Shown in pieces: positions 17,887 through 27,567 of a stretch of DNA of 41,431 nt. The stretch comes from Solirubrobacteraceae bacterium (GTDB lineage: Bacteria > Actinomycetota > Thermoleophilia > Solirubrobacterales > Solirubrobacteraceae). Both the position numbers and the translations under genes were made by a program. Numbering within the stretch: position 1 is the stretch's first letter; each line of letters starts with the position of its first letter. The stretch covers positions 1 through 41,431 of the forward strand of contig JAUXSD010000113.1 of NCBI GenBank assembly GCA_030681525.1, in the 5' to 3' direction. Below the pieces are notes generated by a model that was given only the letters and a program-made list of their open reading frames with translations, was not told where the DNA came from and searched no databases.

Positions 17887-19196
17887 AGCGTCGATCCGCG
17901 GCCGGCGCCGTGCGGCCGGACGAGGTCGGCCACGAGGTAGATCGATCCGGTGGCGAGCACGACGCCGCCGGCGCACGCGCCGAGCTCGGCGGCCAGCCGC
18001 CGCGCGAGCGCGACCGCCCGACGCGGGTCGGCCTCGACGCGGGCGATCGCGGGCGCGCCGATCTGTCCCGCGAGCGAGGCCAGCGTGGCCGGCGAGAGCA
18101 CCCGCGGGCTGGCGTTCGCGGTGAACACGACGCCCGCGCAGAGCGGCAGCAGCGTGCGCAGCATCGCTGCCGCGTCCTTGTCGTCGAGCACCGACAGGAC
18201 CGCGACGAGCGGGCGCCCGGCCAGGAACTCCGGCAGCGAGGCGGCCAGCGCCTCGATGCCGCCGGCGTTGTGGGCGCCGTCGAGCACGACCGCGACCCCG
18301 TCGTCGTCGGCCAGCACCTCGAAGCGGCCCGGCACGACGGTCGCCGCCGCCGACCGCACCGCCGCGTCGTCCAGGCGCCCCAGCCAGGCCTCCGCCGCGG
18401 CGCACGCGACGGCGAAGTTGCGCCGCTGGAAGGCGCCGCGGGCTCCGAGCTCCAAGCCGGCGGGCGGCGCGGCCGCCGCGCGCACGATCCTCGCGTCCTG
18501 GCGTTCGGCGACCACGAGCGCCTCGGCCTCGGCGTCGGGGTGCAGGTCGGGGCCGAGCACGAGCGTGACCCGCTCCCGCCCACCCGCCACCACGGCGAGC
18601 TTCTCGCGCGCGATGTCGGCGACGGTCGGCCCCAGCCAGCGGGTGTGCTCCAGGCCGACGTTCGTCAGCACGGCGATGCCCGCGTCGATGACGTTCGTCG
18701 CGTCCCAGCGCCCGCCCAGGCCGGCCTCGACGACCGCCACCTCGACCCCGGCCTCGGCGAGCTGGGTGTAGGCGGCCGCCGTCAGCGCCTCGAACTGCGT
18801 CACGCGGTCGTCGCCCTCCAGCGTGCGGTCGACGAGCTGCGTCGCCCGCCGTGCGCGGCCGACCGCGGCCGCGAACTGCTCGGCGGAGATGTCCGCGCCG
18901 TCGATCCGGATGCGCTCGGTGAAGCTGACGAGGTGCGGCGAGAGGTACGCGCCGGCGTGCACCCCGTGGTGGTGCAGCAGCGCGGCGATCATCCGCACCG
19001 TCGAGGACTTGCCGTTCGTGCCGACGACATGGATCGACGAGAAACGCTCGTGCGGCGCGTCGAGCGCCGTCATCAGCCGCCGCATCCGGTCCAGCCCGAA
19101 GCGCATGCCGAAGAGCTCGAGCGACAGCAGCCAGCGCTCGGCCTCCCGCGCGGCGTCGATGCGGGCGGCGCCGACGTCGAGGCCGGCGCGCGTCAC
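17883..19196 (-). CDS. folC: Folylpolyglutamate synthase / dihydrofolate synthase
   Basis: FolC adds glutamates to folates and often also makes dihydrofolate from dihydropteroate. I start it at GTG 19196 (MTRAGLDVGAARIDAAREAE), 437 residues, overlapping the valS stop as GTGA; the frame is open upstream inside valS. The Mur-ligase type P-loop GTNGKSS is at 59-65, with the omega loop and YLSPHLVSFTERIRIDG motif, EAGLGGRWDATN and LDGAHNAGG. The valS-folC order is widespread in bacteria. Its stop overlaps a 38-residue membrane peptide gene. Confidence 0.96.
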   Translation of the reverse strand: MTRAGLDVGAARIDAAREAERWLLSLELFGMRFGLDRMRRLMTALDAPHERFSSIHVVGTNGKSSTVRMIAALLHHHGVHAGAYLSPHLVSFTERIRIDGADISAEQFAAAVGRARRATQLVDRTLEGDDRVTQFEALTAAAYTQLAEAGVEVAVVEAGLGGRWDATNVIDAGIAVLTNVGLEHTRWLGPTVADIAREKLAVVAGGRERVTLVLGPDLHPDAEAEALVVAERQDARIVRAAAAPPAGLELGARGAFQRRNFAVACAAAEAWLGRLDDAAVRSAAATVVPGRFEVLADDDGVAVVLDGAHNAGGIEALAASLPEFLAGRPLVAVLSVLDDKDAAAMLRTLLPLCAGVVFTANASPRVLSPATLASLAGQIGAPAIARVEADPRRAVALARRLAAELGACAGGVVLATGSIYLVADLVRPHGAGRGSTL

Positions 19197-21838
19197 AGCG
19201 CCTCCAGCTCCGCGCGCAGGCGATCGAGCTTGGCCCGCTCCCCGTCCACCACCGCGGCCGGCGCCTTGGCCACGAACCCCGCGTTGGAGAGCTTGCGCTC
19301 GGCGCGCTCGATCTCGCTGCGCAGCGTCGCGCGCCGCGCCACCAGGCGCCGCTCGGCGGCCCCGAGGTCGACGTCGCCGGACTCCAGCACGCCGACCGTG
19401 CCGCCGGGCACCGCCACGCTCGCGACCTCGGCCGCGTCGCCGTCGCCGCCCGCGCCCGAGCCGCCGTTGAAGGCAAAGCGCGCGAGAGCGCCGACGCGAT
19501 CGGCGGTCGCCTCGTAGCCCTCGGCGTTGAGCGTCGCCGGCACGACGACCCCGGGCCGGACGCCGACCGAGTCGCGCCACGCGCGCAGGACGCGGATCGC
19601 CTCGATCGCCCGTCCCATCTGCGCCTCGGCCTCCGGGTCGGCGAGCGCGGGATCCGGCGCGGGCAGCATGCTCGTGGCCAGCAGCCCCTCGCTGCCGGGC
19701 AGGTGCTCCCACAGCTCCTCGGTGACGAACGGGATCACCGGGTGGGCGGCGGCGATCGTCTCGCGCAGGACGTGCAGCAGCGTCGCGGCGAGCGCGCTGC
19801 GGTCCTGCGGATCGGCGTCGTCGCCCAGCCGCGGCTTGACGATCTCCAGATACCAGTCACACAGCTCGCCGTAGATGAAGTCGTAGAGCCCGAGCGCGAC
19901 CTTCGCGAAGTCGAAGCCGTCCAGCCGCGCCTGGGTCTCGCGCTTGGCCGCCTGCAGGCGCGACAGGATCCAGCGGTCCTCCACGGTGCGCGGCTGCGGT
20001 CCCGCGGCGGCCGCGGCGGCCGCGTCGTCGCCGACGCGGACCATGACGAAGCGCGTGGCGTTGTAGAGCTTGTTGGCCAGCGCCTGGCCCTGGGCGATCT
20101 TCTCCTCGCTGAAGCGCACGTCCTGCGTGGACGACATCGCCAGCAGGCCGAAGCGCACGGCGTCGGCGCCGTAGGCCGGGAAGTCGCCGCCCTGCGGGAA
20201 CGCCGGCGGGCGGGGGCCGCCCTCGACGAGCACGAGCGGGTCGACGCCCGTGCCCAGCGACTTGCTCATCCGCCGCCCGTCGGGGGCCTGGATGATCGAG
20301 TGGATGTAGACGTGCTCGAACGGGATGTCGTCGGCGAAGCGCAGCCCCAGCATGACCATCCGCGCCACCCAGAGAAACAGGATGTCGCGCCCGGTCGAAA
20401 GCACGTCGGTGGGATAGAAGGCCTCGAGCTCGGGCGTGCGCTCCGGCCAGCCCAGCGTCGCGAACGGCCACAGCCCCGACGAGAACCACGTGTCGAGCAC
20501 GTCGGGGTCCTGCGCCCAGCCGTCGCCGGACGGCGGCGTCGCCCCGACGTACGTCTCCTCGCCGCGGTACCAGACCGGGATCTGATGACCCCACCACAGC
20601 TGGCGCGAGATGCACCAGGGGCGGATGTTCTCCAGCCAGTCGATGTAGCGCCGCGACTGCGACTCGGGGTGGATCTTGATGTGGCCGAACTTCACGGCGT
20701 CGATCGCCGGTTGCGCCAGCTCGTCCATGTTCATGAACCACTGCAGCGAGATGAGCGGCTCGACGCGCTCACCCGAGCGCTGGCTGAACGGCACGGTGTG
20801 GACGTACTCCTCGCGCGCGCGGATCGCCCCGAGCTCCTCGAGGTCGGCGACGACGCGCTCCTGCGCGGCCGCGACCGTCAGGCCGGCGTCGCGCTCGCCG
20901 GCGGCGGCGGTCATCAGGCCGTCCTCGCCGATGACGCTGATCTCCTCCAGGCCGTGGCGACGGCCGATCTCGAAGTCGTTGGGGTCGTGGCCGGGCGTGA
21001 TCTTCAGCGCGCCGGTGCCGAAGTCGGTCTTGACGTACTCGTCGGCGATGATCGGCAGCCGGCGGCCGACGAGCGGCAGCACCACCGCCTGGCCGACGAG
21101 ATGGGCGTAGCGCTCGTCGCCGGGGTGCACCGCCACCGCGGTGTCGGCCAGCATCGTCTCCGGCCGGACGGTCGCCACGACGAGCTCCCCGTCGCCCGAC
21201 TCGAGCGGGTAGGCGATCGAGTACAGCGCGTCGACGACGCCCTCGCGCTCCTCGACCTCGAGGTCGGAGATCGCCGAGCGCAGGCCCGGGTCCCAGTTGA
21301 CCATGTAGTGGTCACGGTAGATCAGGCCCTGCTCGTAGAGCTCGACGAAGACCTTCAGCACGGCGTGGACGTAGCGCTCGTCCATCGTGAAGCGCTCGTC
21401 CTCGTAGTCGGGCGTGGCGCCCAGGCGCTTGCCCTGCTCGATGATCTCGCCGCCGTAGCGCTCACGCCACTCCCACACGCGCTCGAGGAAGCGGTCGCGC
21501 CCCAGCTCGGCGCGCGAGGTGCCCTCGGACTCGAGCAGCTTCTCGACCTGGCGCTGCGTGGCGATGCCGGCGTGGTCGGTGCCGAAGATCCACTTCGCGC
21601 GCCGGCCGCGCATGCGGTTCGTGCGGATCAGGACGTCCTGGATCGTCCAGTTCAGCGCGTGGCCCATGTGCAGCGCGCCCGTGACGTTGGGCGGCGGGAT
21701 CGCGATCGAGAAGTTCTCCTCGGAGGTCCCGGCCGCCTCGGGATGGACCAGCCCGGCCTCCAGCCAGCGGGCGAGGATCCGCGCCTCGACCTCGGCCGGC
21801 TCGAATCGGGTGCGTGCTTGCAGGTCTCCCGTGGACAC
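19193..21838 (-). CDS. valS: Valyl-tRNA synthetase
   Basis: Class I aminoacyl-tRNA synthetase charging tRNA-Val, with a CP1 editing domain. I start it at GTG 21838 (MSTGDLQARTRFEPAEVEAR), 881 residues, the usual length. The frame remains open upstream but that part overlaps the globin gene. The HIGH-type motif HMGH is at 57-60, KMSKS-type motif is RMSKSLG near 540, and the C-terminal coiled-coil arm (ERRLVARRATLRSEIERAER) is present. TACACT lies eight bases before the GTG and no Shine-Dalgarno is seen, which supports a leaderless start here. Confidence 0.97.
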   Translation of the reverse strand: MSTGDLQARTRFEPAEVEARILARWLEAGLVHPEAAGTSEENFSIAIPPPNVTGALHMGHALNWTIQDVLIRTNRMRGRRAKWIFGTDHAGIATQRQVEKLLESEGTSRAELGRDRFLERVWEWRERYGGEIIEQGKRLGATPDYEDERFTMDERYVHAVLKVFVELYEQGLIYRDHYMVNWDPGLRSAISDLEVEEREGVVDALYSIAYPLESGDGELVVATVRPETMLADTAVAVHPGDERYAHLVGQAVVLPLVGRRLPIIADEYVKTDFGTGALKITPGHDPNDFEIGRRHGLEEISVIGEDGLMTAAAGERDAGLTVAAAQERVVADLEELGAIRAREEYVHTVPFSQRSGERVEPLISLQWFMNMDELAQPAIDAVKFGHIKIHPESQSRRYIDWLENIRPWCISRQLWWGHQIPVWYRGEETYVGATPPSGDGWAQDPDVLDTWFSSGLWPFATLGWPERTPELEAFYPTDVLSTGRDILFLWVARMVMLGLRFADDIPFEHVYIHSIIQAPDGRRMSKSLGTGVDPLVLVEGGPRPPAFPQGGDFPAYGADAVRFGLLAMSSTQDVRFSEEKIAQGQALANKLYNATRFVMVRVGDDAAAAAAAGPQPRTVEDRWILSRLQAAKRETQARLDGFDFAKVALGLYDFIYGELCDWYLEIVKPRLGDDADPQDRSALAATLLHVLRETIAAAHPVIPFVTEELWEHLPGSEGLLATSMLPAPDPALADPEAEAQMGRAIEAIRVLRAWRDSVGVRPGVVVPATLNAEGYEATADRVGALARFAFNGGSGAGGDGDAAEVASVAVPGGTVGVLESGDVDLGAAERRLVARRATLRSEIERAERKLSNAGFVAKAPAAVVDGERAKLDRLRAELEAL

Positions 21839-21846
21839 TGTCTGTG

Positions 21847-21852
21847 AGTGTA
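21847..21852 (-). promoter_or_regulatory. Candidate -10 element, leaderless valS start
   Basis: TACACT on the minus strand, eight bases before the GTG start of valS. It is a good match to TANNNT, and it helps to choose this GTG. There is no room for a T-box leader here before the divergent globin promoter. Confidence 0.5.
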
Positions 21853-21936
21853 TGGAGCGTCGCCGGGCTCCGGCGCCCCGCACGCCGCGCCGTCCGGGAG
21901 ACGGGAGCGCGGGCCTTCGCCGCCGGAACGGTGCAT

Positions 21937-21942
21937 TAACCT
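21937..21942 (+). promoter_or_regulatory. Candidate -10 element for the truncated haemoglobin
   Basis: TAACCT seven bases before the GTG start of the globin gene, again without a Shine-Dalgarno. It lies 85 bases from the oppositely directed valS -10. Confidence 0.4.
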
Positions 21943-21949
21943 GCCCCGC

Positions 21950-22357
21950 GTGAGCACGGAGCCGAGCGAGGTGCGGCCGCAGCCGCAGACCTTCTACGAC
22001 GCCGTCGGAGGCGAGCCGACGTTTCGCCGGATCGCCGCGCGGTTCTACGAGCAGGTCGCGGTCGACGAGGTGCTGCGGCCGCTGTACCCCGAGGGGGATC
22101 TGGAGCCCGCGGAGGAGCGGATGCGCCTGTTTCTCATGCAGTTCTGGGGCGGTCCGACGGCCTACCGCGAGCTGCGGGGCGAGACGGGGCTGGCCGCGCG
22201 TCACACCCGCTTCAAGATCAACCGCACCGCGCGCGACGCGTGGCTGCGGGCGATGCGCGTCGCGGTGGATGAGGCGGACCTGCCGGAGGCCTACCGCGCG
22301 GAGATGTGGGAGCGCTTCGAGATCTTCGCCTACAACATGACGACTCACGCGGGCTGA
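21950..22357 (+). CDS. glbO: Group II truncated haemoglobin (trHbO-like)
   Basis: Small haem protein thought to handle O2, peroxide or nitric oxide near the membrane. The 135-residue product starts with GTG (MSTEPSEVRPQPQTFYDAVG). Key residues: Y33 in RFYEQV as B10 tyrosine, FWGGPTAY on the E helix side, proximal histidine H85 in RHTRFKI, and W98 (G8) in DAWLRAM, the tryptophan typical of group II. A frame open further upstream (from 21848) is low-complexity and Arg/Pro-rich and has been dropped. It is divergent from valS, and a short GC hairpin (22349-22366) covers its stop codon. Confidence 0.92.
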   Translation: MSTEPSEVRPQPQTFYDAVGGEPTFRRIAARFYEQVAVDEVLRPLYPEGDLEPAEERMRLFLMQFWGGPTAYRELRGETGLAARHTRFKINRTARDAWLRAMRVAVDEADLPEAYRAEMWERFEIFAYNMTTHAG

Positions 22358-22366
22358 CGCGCCCGC
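22349..22366 (+). terminator. Short GC hairpin at the globin stop
   Basis: GCGGGC and GCCCGC arms with a six-base loop straddle the globin stop codon. It lacks a T-tract, so termination activity is uncertain. A second small hairpin (CGGCGC-TTC-GCGCCG, 22393-22407) lies shortly after. Confidence 0.3.
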
Positions 22367-22490
22367 TGCGTGCCGCCGCCGCACCAGGCGGTCGGCGCTT
22401 CGCGCCGGAACTGCATCTCTGAGGGTGTGGGTTGGCGCGGGCGGTGGCGTCTCGGCCGGGGACGGCGGGCGGTTTGCTGGCTGAATCCGG

Positions 22491-22570
22491 GGTCTGGTCG
22501 GTTCATTCATGTGGGGCATGAACAAACCGACCAGACCTCCTCGCTCACCGCTGTGGCTGAGGTCTGGTCG
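22491..22570. repeat. Three-copy inverted repeat with alternative hairpins
   Basis: Copy A at 22491-22511 (starts GGTCTGGTCGGTT), copy B at 22517-22537 is its near-perfect reverse complement (19 of 21 positions, five-base loop TGGGG), and copy C at 22559-22570 (GAGGTCTGGTCG) is a perfect 12-base reverse complement of 22528-22539 in copy B. A second short match (GGGCAT at 22515-22520 with ATGCCC just after copy C) extends the B-C pairing. B can therefore pair with A or with C but not both. This could be an RNA switch or attenuator, or a REP/MITE-like palindromic repeat. Confidence 0.7.
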
Positions 22571-22734
22571 AGTTATGCCCTCAGGGATGCCGTTCGACCC
22601 CGCCAACGCCGCGCGAACGCGACGCGAAGCGCACCAGCCGCCCACAACGCCCGCAGGAAGCCGCTACCGAGCGCCCGCGCGGGCCGCCCGCGTCCGGGGT
22701 TCGAATCCGCTTCGCCGGCCGGCGGCATGCGGCG

Positions 22735-22740
22735 TACCGT
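22735..22740 (+). promoter_or_regulatory. Candidate -10 element, leaderless GNAT start
   Basis: TACCGT six bases before the ATG at 22747, with no Shine-Dalgarno. Spacing is identical to that seen before the genes at 32326, 34667 and 37709. Confidence 0.45.
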
Positions 22741-22746
22741 TTCGCC

Positions 22747-23619
22747 ATGGGGTGGACCACGACCGAGCAGGCTCAGCAGTTCCTCGACGTCGCCGGCCCG
22801 CTCCTGCGCGCGGATGCGGCGAGCAACACCGTGCTGCTGACGGCCGCCGCGAGCGTCGCGGCCAACGGTCCTGCGGTGTTCGGCGACGAGCCGCCGCTGT
22901 TCGGCTGGTGGACGAGCGCCGACGGACCTGTCGAGGGGGCGTTCGTCCACACCCCGCCGTTCCCCGCGCAGCTGACCGCGCTGCCCGGCGGCGCCGTCGA
23001 TCCGCTCGCCGACCTGCTCGCCGGCAACGGGCGCCCGCTCGCGGGCGTCGGCGCGGCCGCGCCTGAGGCGGACGCGTTCGCGGGCGCGTGGTGCGCGCGC
23101 CGCGACGCGATCGCCGAGCTCGAGCTGCGGCTGCGGCTGTATCGCCTGGTATCGCTGCGCGAGCCCGCGCCCGCGCCGCCGGGCCGCGCCGACCTCGCGA
23201 CCGGCTCCGACGCGCCGCTCGTGCGCGCGTGGATCGAGTCCTTCGCGCGCGAGACCGGCGCGGTGATGGGCGCCACGCGTACGCTCGACGACCGCCTGGC
23301 CGCCGGCGCGCTCACGCTCTGGCGCGACGCCACGGACACACCGGTCGCGCTGGCGGGCTACACGCGCGAGATCGCCGGCGCGCGCCGCCTGGGACCCGTG
23401 TACACCGCCGTGCCGCACCGGCGCCACGGCTACGGGGCGGCGGTCACGGCGGCCACCTGCCGCCGCGCGCTCGACGGCGGGACGTCGCAGCTCTTGCTCT
23501 ACGCCGACATCGACAATCCGACGAGCAACACGCTGTACCGGCGCCTCGGCTTCGCGCCCGTCGAAGACCGCGTCACGCTGCGCTTCCGGCCGCGCGCGCA
23601 GGCCGCCCGCGTCCCCTAG
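22747..23619 (+). CDS. GNAT-family N-acetyltransferase, 290 residues
   Basis: Acetyl-CoA dependent acyltransferase; acceptor unknown. The C-terminal half carries the GNAT core: VALAGYTRE strand, GPVYTAVPHRRHGYGAAVTAA with the R/QxxGxG/A acetyl-CoA loop (RRHGYG, near 220), and DNPTSNTLYRRLGF (near 260), the usual C-terminal signature. The first 140 residues form a separate alpha/beta region (VLLTAAASVAANG, FGWWTS) that probably is a degenerate GNAT half, as in tandem-GNAT proteins. ATG at 22747. Its stop overlaps the convergent small gene by four bases. Confidence 0.88.
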   Translation: MGWTTTEQAQQFLDVAGPLLRADAASNTVLLTAAASVAANGPAVFGDEPPLFGWWTSADGPVEGAFVHTPPFPAQLTALPGGAVDPLADLLAGNGRPLAGVGAAAPEADAFAGAWCARRDAIAELELRLRLYRLVSLREPAPAPPGRADLATGSDAPLVRAWIESFARETGAVMGATRTLDDRLAAGALTLWRDATDTPVALAGYTREIAGARRLGPVYTAVPHRRHGYGAAVTAATCRRALDGGTSQLLLYADIDNPTSNTLYRRLGFAPVEDRVTLRFRPRAQAARVP

Positions 23620-23885
23620 CGCCCGCGGCGGCCCTTCATCGCGCGGCGGCCGATGGGCACGACGCTGCGCGCGATCTGGCCCGGCTCGAGCTTGGCGACG
23701 AGCCGGCGCATGTCGGCGCGCTCGTCGGCCGTCAGCCGGTGCGGGCGGCCCTGGGACTTGCGGACGAGCTCGCCGAGACGGTTGCGGTCGGCGGGCTCGA
23801 GGCGCCGCCAGTGCTTGCGCAGCGTGACCGCCAGCTCGAACACCATGAGCCAAGGCATCGCGCGCACGCGCAGCAGGGAAGCCAT
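23616..23885 (-). CDS. Small basic hypothetical protein, 89 residues
   Basis: Family not recognised by name. Begins MASLLRVRAMPWLMVFELAV at ATG 23885; an open frame extends upstream but overlaps clpX out of frame. The product is very basic and helical (TLRKHWRRLEPADRNRLGEL, LTADERADMRRLVAKLEPGQ) and ends RRAMKGRRGR, which suggests nucleic-acid or ribosome contact. It lies 29 bases after clpX on the same strand, so it is probably the last gene of the tig-clpP-clpX group. Confidence 0.72.
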   Translation of the reverse strand: MASLLRVRAMPWLMVFELAVTLRKHWRRLEPADRNRLGELVRKSQGRPHRLTADERADMRRLVAKLEPGQIARSVVPIGRRAMKGRRGR

Positions 23886-23914
23886 CGGCCGATCGTACCC
23901 GAGCGTCTGGGCCG

Positions 23915-25189
<1,275 letters not shown>

Positions 25190-25205
25190 CGGTACTGCCA
25201 GCCGC

Positions 25206-25790
25206 CTAGTGCTGGGAGATCACCCGGTCAATGATGCCGTAGTCCTTGGCCTCTTCGCTACTGAGGAAGTAGTCGCGCTCCGTGTCGGTGCGGACCTTCT
25301 CGTAGGGCTGCTTGGTGTGCTTGGCGATGATGTGGTCCAGCCGCTGGCGGATGTCGATGATCTCCTTGGCGTGGATCTCGATGTCCGTCGCCTGACCCTG
25401 GAAGCCGCTGGAGACCTGGTGGATGAGGATCTTCGCGTTGGGCAGCGCCATGCGCTTGCCCTCGGCGCCACCGGCCAGCAGCAGCGCGCCCATCGACATC
25501 GCGATCCCGACGCAGATCGTCGACACGTCGGGCTTGATGAACTGCATCGTGTCGTAGATCGCGAGGCCCGCGTACACCGATCCGCCGGGCGAGTTGATGT
25601 ACAGCGAGATGTCCTTGTCGGGATCCTCGGACTCGAGGTGCAGCAGCTGCGCGACGACGAGATTGGCGATCTGGTCATCGACCTGCTGGCCCATGAAGAC
25701 GATGCGCTCGTTGAGCAGCCGGCTGTAGATGTCGAAGGCGCGTTCGCCTCGCGACGTCTGCTCAACCACCATCGGGACAAGGGGGCTCAT
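25206..25790 (-). CDS. clpP: ATP-dependent Clp protease proteolytic subunit ClpP
   Basis: Serine protease forming the tetradecameric chamber. The 194-residue product has the triad S99 ([14 protein letters not shown]), H124 (ILIHQ) and D173 (TERDYF). The residue before S99 is Met where ClpP more often has Ala. GAGG is positioned three bases before the ATG at 25790. Only one ClpP gene is present here, while many actinobacteria have an adjacent clpP1-clpP2 pair; any second copy would have to be elsewhere. It lies between tig and clpX, the common arrangement. Confidence 0.97.
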   Translation of the reverse strand: MSPLVPMVVEQTSRGERAFDIYSRLLNERIVFMGQQVDDQIANLVVAQLLHLESEDPDKDISLYINSPGGSVYAGLAIYDTMQFIKPDVSTICVGIAMSMGALLLAGGAEGKRMALPNAKILIHQVSSGFQGQATDIEIHAKEIIDIRQRLDHIIAKHTKQPYEKVRTDTERDYFLSSEEAKDYGIIDRVISQH

Positions 25791-25899
25791 GGTCCTCGCT
25801 TCAGTTAGTCGTCGTCTGGTGAAGTCCTGCCGGGGCAGCGTACCAATCGCCCCTCTCCCGCCCGGACGCTCGCGGACGGGCTGCCGAGCTACCGGCGAG

Positions 25900-27399
25900 C
25901 TACGAGTCCGGCGTCCAGAGCTTGTCCTTCTTGGCCGCCGCGTCGGTCTCGGGCGTCCACAGCTCGCCGGCCTTGTCGCCCTGCGTCTTGGCGGGCGTCT
26001 GCTTCTTGGCCGCGGGCTTCTTCTTGGCCGCGGGCTTCTTCCTCTCGGCCTTGGCGGCGGCGGGCTTCTCGGCGTCGTCGCCGCCCGTCGGCGCGACCGG
26101 CACCGCGGTCGTCACGATGAGGTCGATGGCCTGCTCGGCGGCGACCTCCTTGGCCAGCATGTCGACGCGGCCGGCCTGCTTGAGGCGGTCGAGCAGCTTC
26201 TGGCGCGACGTCTGCTCGCGCGTGGCGGCCTCCTCGAGCGCGTCGAGCAGCTCGGCGTCGGTCGGCTCGATCTTCTCGGCCTCGATGACGGCGGCCAGCA
26301 CGGCCTCGCGACGCAGCGCGACCTCCGCGTCGGGCTTGGACTCCTCGATGAGCTCGTCCTCGGTCTTGCCCGTGATCTGGAAGTAGGCCTCCTTGGTGAT
26401 GCCCTGATGGCCGAGCGAGTGCAGCATGCGGTCCAGCAGCTCCTTGGCGCGCGCGGTCACCAGCGGCTCGGGCACGTCGACCGTCGCCTCGTCGACGACC
26501 GCGTCCAGCGCGCCCGCGCGGAACTCGGCCTCGACCCGCGTCGCGTCGTGCTCGAGCAGCTCCCGGGCGATCGACTCGCGCAGCTCGTCGAGCGTGTCGT
26601 AGCCCGCGGCGTCGGAGGCGAAGTCGTCGTCGATCGCCGGGAGGTCCTTGTGCTTGACCTCCTTGACCGTGAAGTCGAACTTCGCCATCTTGCCGGCGAC
26701 GTGCTGGGCGGCGTAGTCGTCGGGGAACCACGCGTCGACCATCTTCTGCTCACCGGCCGCCACGCCGACGAGGCCCTCCTCGAAGCCGGGGATGAGCCGC
26801 CCGGCGCCGACCTCGACGAGCTGATCGCGGCCCTCGCCGCCCTCGAAGGGCTCGCCGTCGATCGTGCCGACGAAGTCCAGGATCACGAAGTCGCCGTCGG
26901 CGGCGGGCCGGTCGACGACCTCCAGGCGCGCCATGCGATCGCGCATCTCCTCGATCTGGGCGTCGATCGCCTCGGCGGCGGCGATCGGCTCGCGGCGCGG
27001 GACCTCCAGCCCCTTGTACTCGCCCAGCGTGGCCGTGGGGCGCACGCCCACCTCGAAGGAGAACGTCAGCGGCTTGCCCTCGTTGGGCAGCTTGCCGAAG
27101 TCCAGGTCGACGTCGGGGTCGCCGACGGGGGCGATGCCGGACTCGTCGACGGCCTTCATGTACCAGTCGGTCAGGCGACCGCGGACCGCCTCGTCGAGGA
27201 TCGGCTCGCGGCCGATGCGCTGGATGACGACGGCGGGCGGGATCTTGCCGGTGCGAAAGCCGGGAACCTTCATCTCGCGGCCGAGCTTGCGCGCCTGAGA
27301 CTCCAGCGACTTCTGGATCTCCTCGGCGGCGACCTCGACGTCGACGCTCACGCGCGACTCGGGCAGCTCGGTGACGGTGGTGGTGACTGCGGTGGGCAT
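25900..27399 (-). CDS. tig: Trigger factor (ribosome-associated chaperone/PPIase)
   Basis: Binds L23 at the exit tunnel and folds nascent chains. 499 residues. The ribosome-binding domain (1-150) carries [12 protein letters not shown], close to the GFRxGKxP ribosome-docking signature; the FKBP-type PPIase domain follows (about 160-245; [17 protein letters not shown]); the chaperone arms extend to about 430. The last 60 residues are unusual: a Lys/Ala/Pro-rich tail ([15 protein letters not shown]) followed by two LWTP motifs at 480-483 and 494-497. ATG at 27399 with TAAGGT six bases upstream and no Shine-Dalgarno, so probably leaderless. Confidence 0.96.
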   Translation of the reverse strand: MPTAVTTTVTELPESRVSVDVEVAAEEIQKSLESQARKLGREMKVPGFRTGKIPPAVVIQRIGREPILDEAVRGRLTDWYMKAVDESGIAPVGDPDVDLDFGKLPNEGKPLTFSFEVGVRPTATLGEYKGLEVPRREPIAAAEAIDAQIEEMRDRMARLEVVDRPAADGDFVILDFVGTIDGEPFEGGEGRDQLVEVGAGRLIPGFEEGLVGVAAGEQKMVDAWFPDDYAAQHVAGKMAKFDFTVKEVKHKDLPAIDDDFASDAAGYDTLDELRESIARELLEHDATRVEAEFRAGALDAVVDEATVDVPEPLVTARAKELLDRMLHSLGHQGITKEAYFQITGKTEDELIEESKPDAEVALRREAVLAAVIEAEKIEPTDAELLDALEEAATREQTSRQKLLDRLKQAGRVDMLAKEVAAEQAIDLIVTTAVPVAPTGGDDAEKPAAAKAERKKPAAKKKPAAKKQTPAKTQGDKAGELWTPETDAAAKKDKLWTPDS

Positions 27400-27405
27400 G
27401 CGCCC

Positions 27406-27411
27406 ACCTTA
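27406..27411 (-). promoter_or_regulatory. Candidate -10 element, leaderless tig start
   Basis: TAAGGT on the minus strand, six bases before the tig ATG. It overlaps by two bases the plus-strand TATCGT element of the divergent 47-residue gene, so the two promoters probably compete. Confidence 0.5.
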
Positions 27412-27415
27412 TCGT
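27410..27415 (+). promoter_or_regulatory. Candidate -10 element for the 47-residue gene
   Basis: TATCGT eight bases before the GTG at 27424. Both divergent starts must share only 24 bases of intergenic DNA, so each -35 region lies within the other gene. Confidence 0.5.
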
Positions 27416-27423
27416 CAGCCTCA

Positions 27424-27567
27424 GTGCACACTCGTCGCCCCCCACACGTCGTGTTCGCCGCGTGGATCGTGACCGGTCCGATCGGTCATCTCTACGCGGG
27501 CGTGGCCGACTGGGCCGGGGTGCTCGTCCAGTTCGTGCGCGCGCGAGGACGCTGGGATCGGATGTAG
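27424..27567 (+). CDS. 47-residue hypothetical protein
   Basis: Begins with GTG (GTG CAC ACT CGT) directly downstream of a good -10 element, and its stop is followed without gap by a long hairpin; both support a real gene. The product has VVFAAWIVTGPIGHLYAG then VADWAGVLVQFVRARGRW: a hydrophobic segment with a TGPxGH motif, then an amphipathic and basic end. I do not recognise a named family. It may be a small membrane-associated protein. It is divergent from tig. Confidence 0.6.
   Translation: MHTRRPPHVVFAAWIVTGPIGHLYAGVADWAGVLVQFVRARGRWDRM

Larger units (their letters stand above)
22358..22746. other. 389-base gene-free stretch between globin and GNAT genes
   Basis: No convincing coding frame on either strand. 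It holds a small hairpin at 22393-22407, the three-copy inverted repeat at 22491-22570, an Arg/Ala-type low-complexity GC stretch (22600-22700), and a candidate -10 at 22735-22740 for the next gene. One open frame crosses it but lacks third-position bias expected of a real gene. Confidence 0.6.

Noticed and set aside
21839-21949. T-box leader for valS
   Set aside because: Only 111 bases separate valS from the divergent globin gene, no T-box sequence or specifier stem is visible, and a -10 element stands eight bases before the start.
22690-22720. tRNA-like T-arm (GGGTTCGAATCC) before the GNAT gene
   Set aside because: The flanking bases do not make a five-pair T-stem, and no matching acceptor, D-arm or anticodon arm can be placed in the 70 bases upstream. 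Chance match.
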